The notes under the pieces: model-generated
The model's input: the letters and a program-made list of their open reading frames with translations, nothing else
Databases searched by the model: none
Told to the model about the DNA's origin: nothing
Virus record (IMG/VR): IMGVR_UViG_3300032245_001170
Coordinates: 1 to 64,000 of that record
Origin: a virus
Direction: 5' to 3' (one strand)
Length of the DNA stretch: 64,000 bases
Shown here: positions 1-11,000 of the stretch, in pieces
Numbering within the stretch: the first letter of the stretch is position 1
Layout: each line of letters opens with the position of its first letter
Translations under genes and position numbers: made by a program

Positions 1-27
1 GACCGAGGCAAGGGAATCTTCGGGTAA
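1..27 (+). CDS. 3' end of an upstream gene (partial)
   Basis: The first eight codons of the window read DRGKGIFG followed by TAA. This is the C-terminal tail of a gene that starts before the window. Its place just upstream of the capsid gene would suit a scaffold, protease or other head-assembly protein, but eight residues cannot identify it. Confidence 0.4.
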   Translation, partial: DRGKGIFG

Positions 28-72
28 GAAGTTACCTAACCAATTAAAAACTAACTAAGGAGTAACACCGAC

Positions 73-1149
73 ATGGCATCAGCCGTAACAGGTACCGGCA
101 ATTTAGCCGCAGCACCTACCGCGTACTCTGGCTCCAACAGCCAGCTTACACAAGCAATTCAGACCATCTGGTCAAAGGAAATCCTTTTCCAGTCAATGCC
201 TATTCTTCGCTTCGAACAGTTCGCTGTTAAGAAGACAGAACTAGGAGTTGCACCAGGTCTTCAGATCAACTTTATGCGTTACAACAACCTCGGCTTCGCG
301 GGTTCACTCGTTGAAGGCGTTCGTATGCAGACAAACGCACTAACAGCACAGCAGTTCTCAATCACAGTTGCAGAGCATGGCTACGCAATTGCTGTATCAG
401 AACTACTACTAAACGCATCCTTTGATGACGTAATGGCTTCTGCCTCACGTCTTCTAGGCCGCAACATGGCTCTCTACCTAGATGGCCAGGCACGCGACAC
501 ACTCATGGCTGCATCTTCTGTGATCTACGGTTATGACCGCACATCACTTAACGCAGTTAACAACTGGTATGACTACGGTACAAAGGGCACATCACGTGCA
601 TCTCTTACCGGAGCATTCGACCTAACAACAGCTGTTGTTAAGGACGCAGTTGAAACACTAGCAACCAAGAACATCCCTCGCCTAGGTGAGACATATGTTG
701 CTTTCGTTCACCCACACCAGAGCCGTAAGCTTCGTGACAACCCAGAGTTCATCGAAGTAACAAAGTACGCAGCTCCAGGTAACTTCATGCTAGGTGAAAT
801 CGGCCGTCTATATGACACAGTATTCATTGAGACCACTCAAATTGAGAAGGTAACAAATGGAGCTGGTTCAGGATACTCAGCTGACACAGCAGTAGCAGCA
901 GGATCAATCGTTTACCCAACTGGTGGAGGATACACATCACCAGTAACAAAGACAGGTAACGGTAACAAGGATCGTTATACAGCTATCTTCATTGGAGATA
1001 ACGCATTCGGTCACGCAATCTCACTTCCAGTAGAACTCCGCGATGGTGGTATTCTAGACTTCGGTCGTGAGCACGCACTTGCTTGGTACGCAATCTACGG
1101 TCTAGGTCTGATCACAGATCAGTCTGTAGTTCTAGCAGAAACCAACTAA
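73..1149 (+). CDS. Major capsid protein, N4-gp56-like
   Basis: Main shell protein of the phage head, 358 residues. The N-terminal third has the layout of the N4-gp56 major capsid family: an Ala/Thr-rich start, then ILRFEQFAVKKTELG, a Gly-rich strand with SLVEGVRMQTNAL, and TVAEHGYAIAVSELLL. The mid region has FVHPHQSRKLRDNPEF and a C-terminal domain rich in beta strands. A ribosome site (aaggagtaa) lies about 12 bases before the ATG. The gene uses highly favoured codons, as expected for the most abundant virion protein, and is followed by a GC-rich hairpin at 1162-1187. The family call rests on motif resemblance; the role as capsid protein is well supported by composition and position. Confidence 0.85.
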   Translation: MASAVTGTGNLAAAPTAYSGSNSQLTQAIQTIWSKEILFQSMPILRFEQFAVKKTELGVAPGLQINFMRYNNLGFAGSLVEGVRMQTNALTAQQFSITVAEHGYAIAVSELLLNASFDDVMASASRLLGRNMALYLDGQARDTLMAASSVIYGYDRTSLNAVNNWYDYGTKGTSRASLTGAFDLTTAVVKDAVETLATKNIPRLGETYVAFVHPHQSRKLRDNPEFIEVTKYAAPGNFMLGEIGRLYDTVFIETTQIEKVTNGAGSGYSADTAVAAGSIVYPTGGGYTSPVTKTGNGNKDRYTAIFIGDNAFGHAISLPVELRDGGILDFGREHALAWYAIYGLGLITDQSVVLAETN

Positions 1150-1161
1150 TTCAATCAGTCT

Positions 1162-1187
1162 GGGGGCGGGCCTTAAAATCCGCCCCC
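1162..1187 (+). terminator. GC-rich hairpin after the capsid gene
   Basis: An 8-bp perfect stem (gggggcgg with ccgccccc) encloses a 10-base loop containing ttaaaa. No T-run follows, so it may be a weak terminator or a 3'-end stabiliser for the capsid mRNA rather than a full intrinsic terminator. Confidence 0.5.
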
Positions 1188-1215
1188 AACACAAACTTAC
1201 AGGAGAATAATAATC

Positions 1216-1581
1216 GTGGCAAAAGCAAAAGTAACAGACGTCACTGGACGTCAACGCGAAGAGCAAATTAAAGCTCACGCAGAAGAGCTTGCACAACGTG
1301 CAGGCGAAATGTCAATGGCTACTGCAAATGCTGCAGCTAAGCTAGAGACAGAAGTTGTGGATCTTACAGTTCCAAGCAATCCAACAGTTATTGACGAAGT
1401 CGAAACCGTAGGCGTAAGTCTTGCAGATGACTCACAAGTAATTCGTGTCGCTGAAGACCTAGATTTTGTAACAATTGGCGCAGGGAATCACTATTCCTTT
1501 AAAGCCGGACAGAAGTACAAAGTAGCAAAGCATGTTGCTCAGCACTTGCAAGAAAAGGGCTATTTGTACGATCGTCTCTAA
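1216..1581 (+). CDS. Small head-associated protein
   Basis: 121 residues, GTG start preceded by aggagaataata. The first half is Ala/Glu-rich and probably helical (about residues 8-45). The second half, beginning near VIRVAEDLDFVTIGAG, looks like a compact beta domain ending in a basic AKHVAQHLQEKGYLYDRL. Proteins of this size directly behind the capsid gene are often decoration or head-completion proteins; that role is inferred from position only. It is flanked on both sides by hairpins, so it may be expressed at its own level. Confidence 0.6.
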   Translation: MAKAKVTDVTGRQREEQIKAHAEELAQRAGEMSMATANAAAKLETEVVDLTVPSNPTVIDEVETVGVSLADDSQVIRVAEDLDFVTIGAGNHYSFKAGQKYKVAKHVAQHLQEKGYLYDRL

Positions 1582-1600
1582 GAGAGACACAATCTAGAAC

Positions 1601-1636
1601 GCCCTCATGGACAAGCCGCCCTTCGTCCATGAGGGC
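1601..1636 (+). terminator. 12-bp inverted repeat, probable terminator or attenuator
   Basis: gccctcatggac (1601-1612) pairs perfectly with gtccatgagggc (1625-1636) around a 12-base loop. It is followed by cccttaacg rather than a T-run. Together with the 1162 hairpin it isolates the small head gene, and it likely reduces read-through from the capsid gene into the fibre region. Confidence 0.5.
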
Positions 1637-1638
1637 CC

Positions 1639-1668
1639 TTAACGTTTGCGCTGACTTATGGAGATAAT
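1639..1668 (+). promoter_or_regulatory. Possible sigma70-type promoter
   Basis: TTAACG (1639-1644) and GATAAT (1663-1668) are separated by 18 bases. They lie directly after a terminator-like hairpin and 40 bases before the next gene. The -10 box matches the consensus at 5 of 6 positions and the -35 at 4 of 6. Short matches like this arise by chance, hence the low score. Confidence 0.25.
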
Positions 1669-1707
1669 CACGGGATTATTTGAACATTAACTTCATCGGA
1701 GGAATCA

Positions 1708-2781
1708 GTGGCAACACTTGCAGCACTATCTGAACGTCTTCGCTTTGAACTTGGTGATCAGGGCAAGTCCTTTGTTGAAACCTTTAAGGGCGATGGGGTT
1801 ACTACCCGCTTTAATCTGACGACCTCTCCAGTAGACGGCGCAACTATGACCGTACGAGTAGGGTCAACTAACGTCTCAGGAACTACATCTGTAGAAGAAC
1901 GAACAGGCTTGATTGTATTAGCCTCCCCACCCAATGACGGGGTGATAGTTACCGTCTCAGGAACAACCTTTAAGTATTTTACTACCGCAGAAATTAACCA
2001 GTACATTACTACTGCTTTTGCCGAACATGCTAATGCCGCTACCGACACTAATGGTAGTAGAGCAACAATGCTTACGCTTCCAGTTATTGACGAATACCCA
2101 TTAGTTCTTTTAGCAACTACTATGGCTTTATACACACTAGCCACAGATGCTTCATTTGATATTGATATTATTTCTCCTGACGGGGTATCTATCCCACGTA
2201 CAGAGCGTTTCCGTCAGCTAACTGACATTATTAATCAACGTAAAGAACAGTATCGAGAACTATGTAATCTTCTTGGTATTGGTCTATACAAGATTGATGT
2301 ATTTAGTCTACGACGTATCAGCCGTATGACTAATAAACTTGTACCAATCTACAGACCACAGGAGATAGACGATGCTTCTCTTCCACAACGAGTACGGTTG
2401 TCACTCCCTGATTATGGAGATGTCACTCCCGAGGGTGACGTTATTAACAGGGACCTCTCTATGTATGCGGGAGACGACTTTGCTGTTAAGCTCAAATTCT
2501 CAATGGATCTCGCTACCTACACGCCTAAATCTCAACTACGCCTATTCCACACTGGGGGCCGTGCACAAGTAGGTCCAGTAATTGTTGGTGAGTTTGTAAT
2601 TACTAAACTTCAATCAACTGTTGGCGGTATCTATGACACTATTCAACTTGCACTTCCAGGATCAGTTACAAAAGAACTTCCATACGCCTGTTACTACGAT
2701 GTACAACTAACTGGTACAGATGGAAAGACCAGAACATTTATGACTGGAAAAGTCTTTACTGAGAAGCAGGTAACTCTGTAA
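1708..2781 (+). CDS. Neck/adaptor-like virion protein with a C-terminal beta domain
   Basis: 357 residues, GTG start with atcggaggaatca upstream. Residues about 1-90 form a beta-rich segment ([33 protein letters not shown]). Residues about 95-215 are helical ([33 protein letters not shown]), like the helical adaptors that join portal and tail. Residues about 240-357 look like the N-terminal domain of baseplate upper proteins ([17 protein letters not shown], then [19 protein letters not shown]). The last A of its stop codon is the first base of the next ATG, so it is coupled to the collagen-like gene. It could be a head-tail adaptor or a fibre-anchoring protein; the sequence does not decide. 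Confidence 0.55.
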   Translation: MATLAALSERLRFELGDQGKSFVETFKGDGVTTRFNLTTSPVDGATMTVRVGSTNVSGTTSVEERTGLIVLASPPNDGVIVTVSGTTFKYFTTAEINQYITTAFAEHANAATDTNGSRATMLTLPVIDEYPLVLLATTMALYTLATDASFDIDIISPDGVSIPRTERFRQLTDIINQRKEQYRELCNLLGIGLYKIDVFSLRRISRMTNKLVPIYRPQEIDDASLPQRVRLSLPDYGDVTPEGDVINRDLSMYAGDDFAVKLKFSMDLATYTPKSQLRLFHTGGRAQVGPVIVGEFVITKLQSTVGGIYDTIQLALPGSVTKELPYACYYDVQLTGTDGKTRTFMTGKVFTEKQVTL

Positions 2782-3893
2782 TGGCCGATCCAGAGATCAT
2801 TGAGATAATTGAGCAACCTACAACAGTAATTACTATTGGTTCTGATCAAGCAGGTGCCACAGGTCCACAAGGTCCGATTGGACCTACGGGTCCGCAAGGT
2901 TTAACTGGTGCGACAGGACCTACTGGAGCAACAGGTGCACAAGGTGCAACAGGAGCTACTGGTGCAACTGGAGCTGCTTCTACAGTAACTGGTCCACAAG
3001 GACCGCAAGGAATTCAAGGACCAACTGGTCCAACAGGATCAACGGGACCTCAAGGTGCTGCATCAACTGTAACGGGACCTATTGGACATACTGGTCCTGC
3101 TGGACCAATGGGACCAACAGGTGCTCGTGGTGATGTTGGTGCAACAGGTGCAACAGGATCTACTGGCCCTACAGGAGCAGTCGGTGCTGTAGGACCTACT
3201 GGCGCACAAGGATTAACTGGAACTGCTGGAGCAACTGGTCCAACTGGACCAACTGGTGCTCGCGGTCAACAAGGCGTATCAATTAATTTTCGTGGATCAA
3301 CATCCACATTTAGTTCTTTACCTTCAGTCGGTAATGCAGTAAATGATGCATACCTAGTAAATGATGAGGGTGATCTTTATGTTTGGGACGGTGCTGCTTG
3401 GGATAACGTAGGACAGATTGTAGGCCCGCAAGGCGCTACTGGTCCTCGAGGATTTGAAGGACCTACTGGTCCTACTGGAGCAACTGGATCTGTTGGACCA
3501 ACTGGTGCCACGGGTGCAGCTAGCACAGTAACTGGACCTACAGGTCCAACTGGTGGTCTTGGACCAAGAGGTTTGCAAGGAGAAGTAGGACCTACTGGTT
3601 CTACAGGTCCTACAGGTTCTACTGGACCAACGGGTTCTCAAGGCGTAACTGGACCTACTGGAACACAAGGACCTACAGGTCCACTTGGTCCAACAGGTGC
3701 ACAAGGAATTATTGGTCCTACAGGATCTACTGGTCCAACTGGATCACAAGGTGTAACAGGACCAACAGGTCCGCAAGGTTTGCAAGGATTAACTGGTGCA
3801 GCAGGAAGTACAATACTTAACGTAGATGCAGGCGCTCCCAACACAAACTATGGCGGAGTAGATACTATTGATTGCGGAGGAGTTAACGGCTAA
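2781..3893 (+). CDS. Collagen-like fibre protein 1
   Basis: 370 residues, mostly Gly-X-Y triplets with many GPT and GAT units, interrupted by ASTV spacers. The first triplet block runs from about residue 25 to 165. A folded insert of about 50 residues follows ([10 protein letters not shown] to [20 protein letters not shown]), then triplets to about residue 342. The C-terminus ([15 protein letters not shown] and IDCGG) is a short capping motif seen in aquatic phage fibres. The protein should trimerise into a triple-helical rod projecting from the virion. It overlaps its neighbours at both ends. GPT triplets with Thr in the Y position can be O-glycosylated in bacterial collagens such as Bacillus BclA; whether that happens here is inference. 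Confidence 0.8.
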   Translation: MADPEIIEIIEQPTTVITIGSDQAGATGPQGPIGPTGPQGLTGATGPTGATGAQGATGATGATGAASTVTGPQGPQGIQGPTGPTGSTGPQGAASTVTGPIGHTGPAGPMGPTGARGDVGATGATGSTGPTGAVGAVGPTGAQGLTGTAGATGPTGPTGARGQQGVSINFRGSTSTFSSLPSVGNAVNDAYLVNDEGDLYVWDGAAWDNVGQIVGPQGATGPRGFEGPTGPTGATGSVGPTGATGAASTVTGPTGPTGGLGPRGLQGEVGPTGSTGPTGSTGPTGSQGVTGPTGTQGPTGPLGPTGAQGIIGPTGSTGPTGSQGVTGPTGPQGLQGLTGAAGSTILNVDAGAPNTNYGGVDTIDCGGVNG

Positions 3894-5194
3894 TGGCAGT
3901 TAAAGTACAGTTTAGACGTGGCACCGCAGCAGAATGGTCTGCAGCAAATCCCGTTCTTGCACAGGGTGAAGCCGGGTATGAATATGACACCGGTAAATTT
4001 AAAATTGGTAATGGCACACTTGCGTGGAGTTCATTATCTTATTCTTCTGGAGTTCAAGGACCTACTGGTCCATCAGGTCCATCAGGACCAACAGGTCCCG
4101 CATCAACAGTAACCGGCCCTACTGGCTCCACTGGTCCTACAGGACCCACCGGTCCGCAAGGAACTAGCATCAATGTTCGTGGAACAGTAGCCGCAGTAGT
4201 AAATCTTCCTGCTTCAGGAAACGCAGTTAATGATGCCTACATTGTTACTGCAAACGGTAACTTATATGTTTGGAATGGATCAACTTGGTCTAACGTTGGT
4301 GCAATTGTTGGGCCTGCAGGTGCAACAGGAGCAACGGGCCCTACTGGATTAACTGGACCTACTGGACCTACTGGACCAGTACCTTTTAGCTATGCAGGAA
4401 TTTATAATAGCGGTACTGCGTACGCTTTAAATCAAATTGTTTACTACTCAGGTTCAACTTGGATAAGAAAAAATGTACCGCTTGTAATTAGTGGCCTAAT
4501 GAACTTTGCGGGTCAAACATCAGTTCAACTAAACTCTGCAAATGCTGGGTTAGGTAACCCTGCTTGGGGCCCTGCAATTCAAGCAAACCCTACAAACTAT
4601 CAAATTACTTTTAACGGTGGGCTAACAGCTACTATTACTGGGGCTAGCGGAACCGCATCTCCAGGTGCTCAATGGACCTTTACAGGTGTCTGGCCAGCAA
4701 ATGCTACCGGCGCTCCATTTACAATTACTCAAATTGGTTTTACTGCTTACGCAGCTGGTCAAGCACCCGAGTCTTCAAGTAACTATTGGGAATTATTTGT
4801 TGCCGGAGGAACCGGCCCTACAGGCGCTACAGGAGCAGCGTCTACAGTTACTGGTCCTACAGGCCCATTAGGTCCAACAGGTCCTCAAGGATTACAAGGT
4901 CAGCTTGGACCAACAGGTCCTACTGGAGCTGCGTCTCAGGTAACAGGTCCAACAGGCCCAACTGGACCTACCGGTAATACTGGCCCTGCAGGTAAGTTTA
5001 CAGCTAGCTCAACAGCACCTAGCATTTCAACAGCTGCTGCTGGAGATGGCTGGTTTAACACTGAAACAGCAAAAACATACGTCTTCTTCAACAATGTCTG
5101 GACAGAAGTAGGTTCAGGAACAGTAGGTCCAACAGGCCCTGCAGGTGTTCCAGGAAATCTACAAATAGGCACAATGTGGTGGTTTGGAATTTAA
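3893..5194 (+). CDS. Collagen-like fibre protein 2 with tail-fibre N-terminal domain
   Basis: 433 residues. Residues 1-53 are the N-terminal motif seen in many phage fibres ([20 protein letters not shown], then [13 protein letters not shown] and AWSSL), which probably attaches the fibre to the virion. Next comes a GPT tract, a 50-residue insert related to that of the preceding protein ([10 protein letters not shown] to [17 protein letters not shown]), and a segment with [20 protein letters not shown] that resembles a small carbohydrate-binding fold. A beta-rich domain, more GPT triplets with ASTV and ASQV spacers, and a short C-terminal domain complete it. A receptor-binding or decorative fibre is likely. 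Confidence 0.8.
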   Translation: MAVKVQFRRGTAAEWSAANPVLAQGEAGYEYDTGKFKIGNGTLAWSSLSYSSGVQGPTGPSGPSGPTGPASTVTGPTGSTGPTGPTGPQGTSINVRGTVAAVVNLPASGNAVNDAYIVTANGNLYVWNGSTWSNVGAIVGPAGATGATGPTGLTGPTGPTGPVPFSYAGIYNSGTAYALNQIVYYSGSTWIRKNVPLVISGLMNFAGQTSVQLNSANAGLGNPAWGPAIQANPTNYQITFNGGLTATITGASGTASPGAQWTFTGVWPANATGAPFTITQIGFTAYAAGQAPESSSNYWELFVAGGTGPTGATGAASTVTGPTGPLGPTGPQGLQGQLGPTGPTGAASQVTGPTGPTGPTGNTGPAGKFTASSTAPSISTAAAGDGWFNTETAKTYVFFNNVWTEVGSGTVGPTGPAGVPGNLQIGTMWWFGI

Positions 5195-5269
5195 AGGTAA
5201 GTATACCCCGTAAAAAAATGCAATAACAAGTATCTTGTACTAGGTGCAGGTAAAGAGAGGTAAAAATCA

Positions 5270-8071
5270 ATGCCAGGTTTTCTAGGCGGTAGTTCAGGCA
5301 GTGGCACAGGCGGAGAAATCCGTTTCCCAGCCGAATTAATTGATCCGGTTACCAAGCTCCGTGTCTCCGAACCGCAGACACTTATTGATACCGACTTTGA
5401 GTATGGTCTACAGCCTACCAAGTGGGAAACAGTTGAGCTTATTAACAACACTCCATCGTTCTTTTCTAAGAGCGGTGATACAACCATCCCTAATATTGAG
5501 GCAATCACTACAACTGCAACCTCTCGTGAAATCAAAGTAACAACTGCTTTAGCTCACGGACTTGCTGTTGGTATCCCAATCAACGTAAGCGGTACTAAAT
5601 CTCTTACTGCTGATGGTTCTTATATTATTAACTCTGTTCCTACACCAACTACTTTTACATACCTATGTAAGCAAAATCAAGCGGATGCGTCTTCTATTGA
5701 AGACTTGTATACATCTATTATTACTGGTGAGTTCTTTCAAGGATCACAGATTAAGATTGCTGATTCTGACGGTATTGTTACTGACGCTCAAGGAGCATCT
5801 ACTCTAACCGTAAAGACTGAGTCTCCACACGGTTTTGGTCTTGCTACCCCATTCTATTTCCTAAACCTTAACTCAACAGTTTCTCAAGAGTTTGACTCTT
5901 CTAATACAAGCTCTAAAGCATTTGATGCTTCTAACTCTGCTACTGCTCAAGTATTTGACGGCTCTAACACTCTTACTTCATATCGACTTGACTTAGATAA
6001 CAATGCAGTGTCTACAGGAACTGTTAGCTCAATCTCAACTTACAACCCAACCCTTAATACAATTACTGTATCTCATACAACAGAGAACTTCTTAGGTTCT
6101 TCCGTAGGAACTCCCCTATACCATAACGTAACAACTGCTGGTGGGTACTTTGCTTCTAATCCTAGAGGCGTTGTATTTTTAAAGTCATTAAACACTGCAA
6201 CAACAAATGGTTCTATCTTTACCGTAAGTCAAGTTCCTAATGGACCAGAAATAGCTATTACAAATGCTTTAACTGGAACATTTCAGTTAGCAAATGAAGC
6301 TCGTTTATTTGCAGGTAACAATATTAACACTGCGACAGAAACATCTATTACTTTAATTGAAGAATCAGAAAAAACTTTTAATGGTACAAATACTGGAGGG
6401 CAGTTTTTAAATAACTGCTCGTTTAGCGGATCTAACGTTACTGGAGCTAGCGGATCTGGAATTGCAAATTTAGATTTATACCAAGGTTTAATGGTTAAGT
6501 ATGAAACTACAGGTACGCCACCAACAATTAACGCTGGTGGAGATACTGTTAATGGCGGATCAACAACTTCCCTAGTAAACGGTCGTACATACTTTATTGA
6601 AAGTTTTTTCCAAATAGGAACCTCTATTAACTACGTAGTTGTTCTTAAAGAGTTTCCTACTAGCGCCTCTAATATTAACTTTACATCTACTGGTACTGGT
6701 ACACATAAGTTTACTGCTATTGGAGTTGCTACAGATAAAGACGTATTTCACGTAAAAAATCATGGCTACTCTGTGGGAGATATGCTTAGATACACTTATC
6801 CTAGTGGGGCGAGATTTTCTGTAAACACTCCAGTTACTGAAGAAAAAGACTATTATTTTGTTGAAAGACTTTATGGTACCCATAACTTCAACCTTAACTT
6901 TACTATCGGAGAGTTAACTCCAAAGTTACAAGAATTTATTGGACTTACTGCAAGCAGTTCTTCTGTTAATATTTCCTTTACAGCAAGTGGGTTCACTTCT
7001 CCGCTTACTTTTAGCGTAACTAGCGGTACTTTACCTGCAGGATTAACTTTAAATCCGTCTACGGGAAACATTACCGGAACCCCTACTTCAGCCTATTCCC
7101 AAGCAACCGTTAGAATTACTGTTGTAGATGCTGCAGCCTCTACTGATTTTGCTGACGTTACTTTTCAAATCAATCCCCCACCATTCTTGTACGATCAAGT
7201 ATCTGTTACCTTTACTCCGGGAGGAGCAACTGGGGCTAATGGACCGTCAGATGCACAGGCCAGGTCTGGTGCGGGAAGCCCTTCTTGGGGAAACACGTAC
7301 ATTAGTACATCCGCCGGAATTATTCTGTGGACAGTCGGAAGAACTGGCACATACAACTTTACTTTGGCTGGTGCACGAGGAGGTACTAACTCAGGTGGCG
7401 GCCAACAAGGCGGTCAAGGAGCAGTTGGTTTTATAAACGGAGTTTCTCTTACTCAAGGAGAAGTTCTTAGAATTGTAGTTGGTCAAGTAGGTAGCAATGG
7501 CCCTGGTTCTACCGGAGAAGAATCCGGTGGAGGTGGAGGAGCTACGTTTGTACAAAGAAACGGAAATGCATCTCCAATTGCAGTAGCTGGTGGCGGTGGC
7601 GGTGGTTCTGCAAACCAAACAGGTATGAGCACAACTTCCGATAACAGAGGTTTGGCAGCTCGTCTTTCTAACTCTGGATCTACTAGCGGCGGTACAGGAG
7701 CATACGCACAGTTTGTTAACGGTACTCACGAAGGTGGTGGAGGTGGAGGCTGGGCTTCTAATGGAACCTGGTGGGTTGGTGGAATTACAACTAACCGTTT
7801 AGGAAAAGCTCTTAACTCTAGCGCTCAAGGAGGAGTTGCTGGTGACGGCGGAGGTCAAGGCGGATTTGGCGGCGGAGGTCAAGGCGGAAGAAATAACGGA
7901 GCAGCCGGTGGTGGTGGAGGCTATCAAGGTGGCTGGGGTGGAGTTTATCAAGATCCCGGACAAGGTTCCTCAGGTACTGGTGGACAGTCTGGTTCTGGTG
8001 GTTGGGGATTTGGTCTTTCATACACAGGTTACAACAACGGTAACGGATACGTAACCGTTACGAGGGTATAA
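5270..8071 (+). CDS. Large adhesin-like virion protein: Ig-like plus glycine-rich domain
   Basis: 933 residues, ATG after agagaggtaaaaatca. The N-terminal part starts with a Gly/Ser stretch and has several beta modules, including HGLAVGIPINVSGTKSL and short FDSSNT/FDASNS/FDGSNT repeats near residue 205. Residues about 570-640 form a putative Ig (He_PIG-type) domain: FTASGFTSPLTFSVTSGTLP then GLTLNPSTGNITGTPTS. Residues about 655-933 are glycine-rich (YNFTLAGARGG, GGGGGATFVQ, AGGGGGGSANQ), like the C-terminal adhesive domains of some phage fibres. It probably acts in host attachment. The exact position in the virion is unknown; the genes next to it encode fibres. Confidence 0.7.
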   Translation: MPGFLGGSSGSGTGGEIRFPAELIDPVTKLRVSEPQTLIDTDFEYGLQPTKWETVELINNTPSFFSKSGDTTIPNIEAITTTATSREIKVTTALAHGLAVGIPINVSGTKSLTADGSYIINSVPTPTTFTYLCKQNQADASSIEDLYTSIITGEFFQGSQIKIADSDGIVTDAQGASTLTVKTESPHGFGLATPFYFLNLNSTVSQEFDSSNTSSKAFDASNSATAQVFDGSNTLTSYRLDLDNNAVSTGTVSSISTYNPTLNTITVSHTTENFLGSSVGTPLYHNVTTAGGYFASNPRGVVFLKSLNTATTNGSIFTVSQVPNGPEIAITNALTGTFQLANEARLFAGNNINTATETSITLIEESEKTFNGTNTGGQFLNNCSFSGSNVTGASGSGIANLDLYQGLMVKYETTGTPPTINAGGDTVNGGSTTSLVNGRTYFIESFFQIGTSINYVVVLKEFPTSASNINFTSTGTGTHKFTAIGVATDKDVFHVKNHGYSVGDMLRYTYPSGARFSVNTPVTEEKDYYFVERLYGTHNFNLNFTIGELTPKLQEFIGLTASSSSVNISFTASGFTSPLTFSVTSGTLPAGLTLNPSTGNITGTPTSAYSQATVRITVVDAAASTDFADVTFQINPPPFLYDQVSVTFTPGGATGANGPSDAQARSGAGSPSWGNTYISTSAGIILWTVGRTGTYNFTLAGARGGTNSGGGQQGGQGAVGFINGVSLTQGEVLRIVVGQVGSNGPGSTGEESGGGGGATFVQRNGNASPIAVAGGGGGGSANQTGMSTTSDNRGLAARLSNSGSTSGGTGAYAQFVNGTHEGGGGGGWASNGTWWVGGITTNRLGKALNSSAQGGVAGDGGGQGGFGGGGQGGRNNGAAGGGGGYQGGWGGVYQDPGQGSSGTGGQSGSGGWGFGLSYTGYNNGNGYVTVTRV

Positions 8072-8081
8072 GGAGATATAC
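8066..8081 (+). promoter_or_regulatory. Small hairpin presenting the ribosome site
   Basis: GTATA (8066-8070) and TATAC (8077-8081) can pair around the loop aggaga, which is the Shine-Dalgarno sequence of the gene starting one base later at 8083. The same aaggagatatac context occurs upstream of T7 gene 10. With only 5 AT-rich pairs it more likely exposes the site than hides it. Confidence 0.3.
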
Positions 8082-8082
8082 A

Positions 8083-11000
8083 GTGCCAATTAATATTACC
8101 GCAGCTGGTGGAGAAGGTACTCACTCTTTTGCCAAAACAAATGTAAACGTTGCTGAAGACTACATTTATTATAAGAATACTGGTGCGGATATTATCCCTG
8201 CCAACATGTCTTTAGGTAAAACCTTTATTTATACTCCTGGAGTAGGATCTCTTTCAGGAATTTCTTCTGGAGACCTGCTTTATGTCGTAACCTCTAACCC
8301 TAAACAACTCAAATTTAGTGCTAGCTCAGGTGGAGCAGCTGTAAATATTACTGCTGAGACCGCGGGATCAATTAAATTTAATACTCCAATTGTGTACGCT
8401 AATAAACTTAATATTGACGGACAAACAGCTAATCGTCAAGCAGTTAAGTACTTTACAGATAGCACTCCACTTACAGGGCTTGTTAGCGGCAGTACATACT
8501 TCTTGCGTAACGTTTCTATTTCTGACTTTGCTGGAGCTCAAGCTCTATATACCTTAACAAGCAACACCCATACATTTACAAGTGGAGGCGTAACAGGGGC
8601 TAATCCACCAACTATTGCACAACTTCGTGCAGCTTATACAACCGCCACTGCTTGGAGAGATACTTATCTTCGTCAAGGCGACTATCAAGGTTACCAAGAT
8701 TGGACAGTCCCTGTATCAGGTACTTACTCATTTAACGTAAAGGGTGCTTCGGGTTACGAAGGTTCTGGTGGTGGTGCTGCGGGACGAGGAGCAATTGTCG
8801 AAGGTCGTATACAGCTTACTAAAGGCGAAATTATTACAGTTGTTGTTGGACAAAGAGGTGCTGCACCATCCTCAGGAACTATTTGGGGAGGTTCTGGCGG
8901 TGGAACATTCGTTGTTCGTAAAACAGGTAAACAACCACTATTTATTGCTGGTGGAGGATCTGCAGATGCAAATGGTGCTGCAGGTAGAGACGGTCATTTA
9001 GGAAATATTGCCGCAACATCTACTTCAGGAATTGCTTCGGGCGGTAACACAGGTTTTGGTGGTCTTTCTACTCCGGGATATTCTGCTGGTGGAGGAGGGT
9101 TCCTGGGTGTTGGAGAAAATGCAACTACAGGTGAACTTGGAGGTGGAAGTTTCCAAAATGGTTTAGGAATTACCTCGTCTAACCTCAGAGTTGGAGGTTA
9201 CGGTGGCTTTGGTGGTGGAGGTCAATCAGACGGCCAACAACAGGGTCAGTCCGGAGGAGCCGGTGGCTATTCTGGTGGCGGTGGAGCTAGAAATACACTT
9301 CCACAACAAGCTGGTGGCGGTGGAGGTTCATTCATTACCACCCTTGCAACTAACGTAGCTACTTCTACAGGTCTTTGGGAAGGCTCTGCAACATTTGGCG
9401 CTGCGGGTGCTATTACTAACCTTAACGCCTATAACACAGGCGACGGAAACGTTGTAGTTTCTCTTGTAAACTCCTTTACAACTGGACACACTGTTCACCC
9501 AACAGCGGCAGATGCTGATGCAGGAACTAACGCAATTGCAATTGCTCCTGCTGGATCGTCTTTCCATGCATTTGTTCCTATCACGGTAGATCTTGGAAGT
9601 AACACTTTCCATTTTCCAGACGCACACAACCTTATTACTAACGATGCAATTACCTATACATCTAGTGGAACACTAGTTGGGGGTATGGCATTAAATACAA
9701 TCTACTATGTAGAAAAAATTAATAACTTTAGCTATCAAATTAGCGCATCTCCTACATTAACCCCTAAGGTAGATTTAACTACTCCAAGCTTTAGTACAGA
9801 CGATACCTTTGCTAAGGTAATCGTAAACATTGCCACAAATACTCTTACTATCCCATCCCACGGTTTCTTGGCTAATCAGCCAATTAGATACCAGACAAAT
9901 GGTGGAACACCTATTGCTCCACTACAAAACAACGCTACTTACTATGTAAAGCAAGTAGTAGACAATAACAACATTACTCTTAGCCAATCTCTAAACGGCC
10001 CAGTTATTGATCTAACTGCTGCTGGAACTGGCGTTGGTCACTCTTTCGTATACGTTGTTGTAAACATCGTAGAAGACAGTATTTACATTCCAGGTCACGA
10101 TTTAGTTACCGGACAAAGAGTTGTTTACTCTAACGGTGGAGGAACAGGAATTGGCGGACTAACTAACGGAGCCCAGTACTTTATTTTCAAGGTAGATAAC
10201 AACATTGTTAAACTATCTACAAATAAGGCTGGAACTGCAATTGTTAACCTAACCTCTGTAGGAACCGGTAACCATACCCTAACTACAGCCTCTGTAGACT
10301 TTGCAACAGAAACAATCTCTATCCCATCACACGGCTTTAGCCAAGGTGAATTGGTCCAGTATGACGCAGTAGGTCAGACAGCTATCGGAGGCTTAACCTC
10401 AGGTAACCCTTACTACATCATCCTGATTGACGGAGATAACATCAAGCTTGCTACCTCTCTTGAAAACGCTACATCTGGAACAGCGGTTAACTTAACCACT
10501 GCTGGTGTTGGACGTCACAGAATTTTATCTCTATCTAAATCCCCAGACGGAACTTACACAATTGCGTCTATTCCATCTCCAACTACCTTTACGGTATCCG
10601 CAGGAGGTTTTGTACCTGCAATTGTAAAAACCTTTACACCTCGTACAGTTATTGATACTCAACAAAATAACTTAAAGTTAGTTTCACACGGTTTCTTGAC
10701 TACTACAAAAGTTCGGTATAACAATAACGGTGGAACAAGTATTGGTGGCTTAACCCACAATACTGACTACTACGTAGTTGTTATCAACAAAGACTATGTT
10801 CGACTTGCAACAACTGCAGAAAACGCAGCATCTGGTGTTGTTATTTCCTTTACTGACTTTGGTGCTGGAGTAGACCATTCACTCACTAGCTTCCAAATTA
10901 ACGGAAACGTTACCGGTTCAGGTACAGTGTCCACTGCTTCTGGAGGAACTCTAGTTACAGGCTTTAATACAGCTTTCTCTAAGATTCTTAAGGTTGGAGA

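Noticed and set aside
3354-3844. Minus-strand frames across the first collagen-like gene
   Set aside because: Ser/Arg/Cys-rich or Pro/Val-rich shadow translations of GPT codons, with no start context.
2850-5000. Short tandem DNA repeats suggesting a CRISPR array or minisatellite
   Set aside because: The repeats are Gly-X-Y codons of collagen-like proteins. Repeat units vary in sequence, there are no constant spacers, and the frame stays open.
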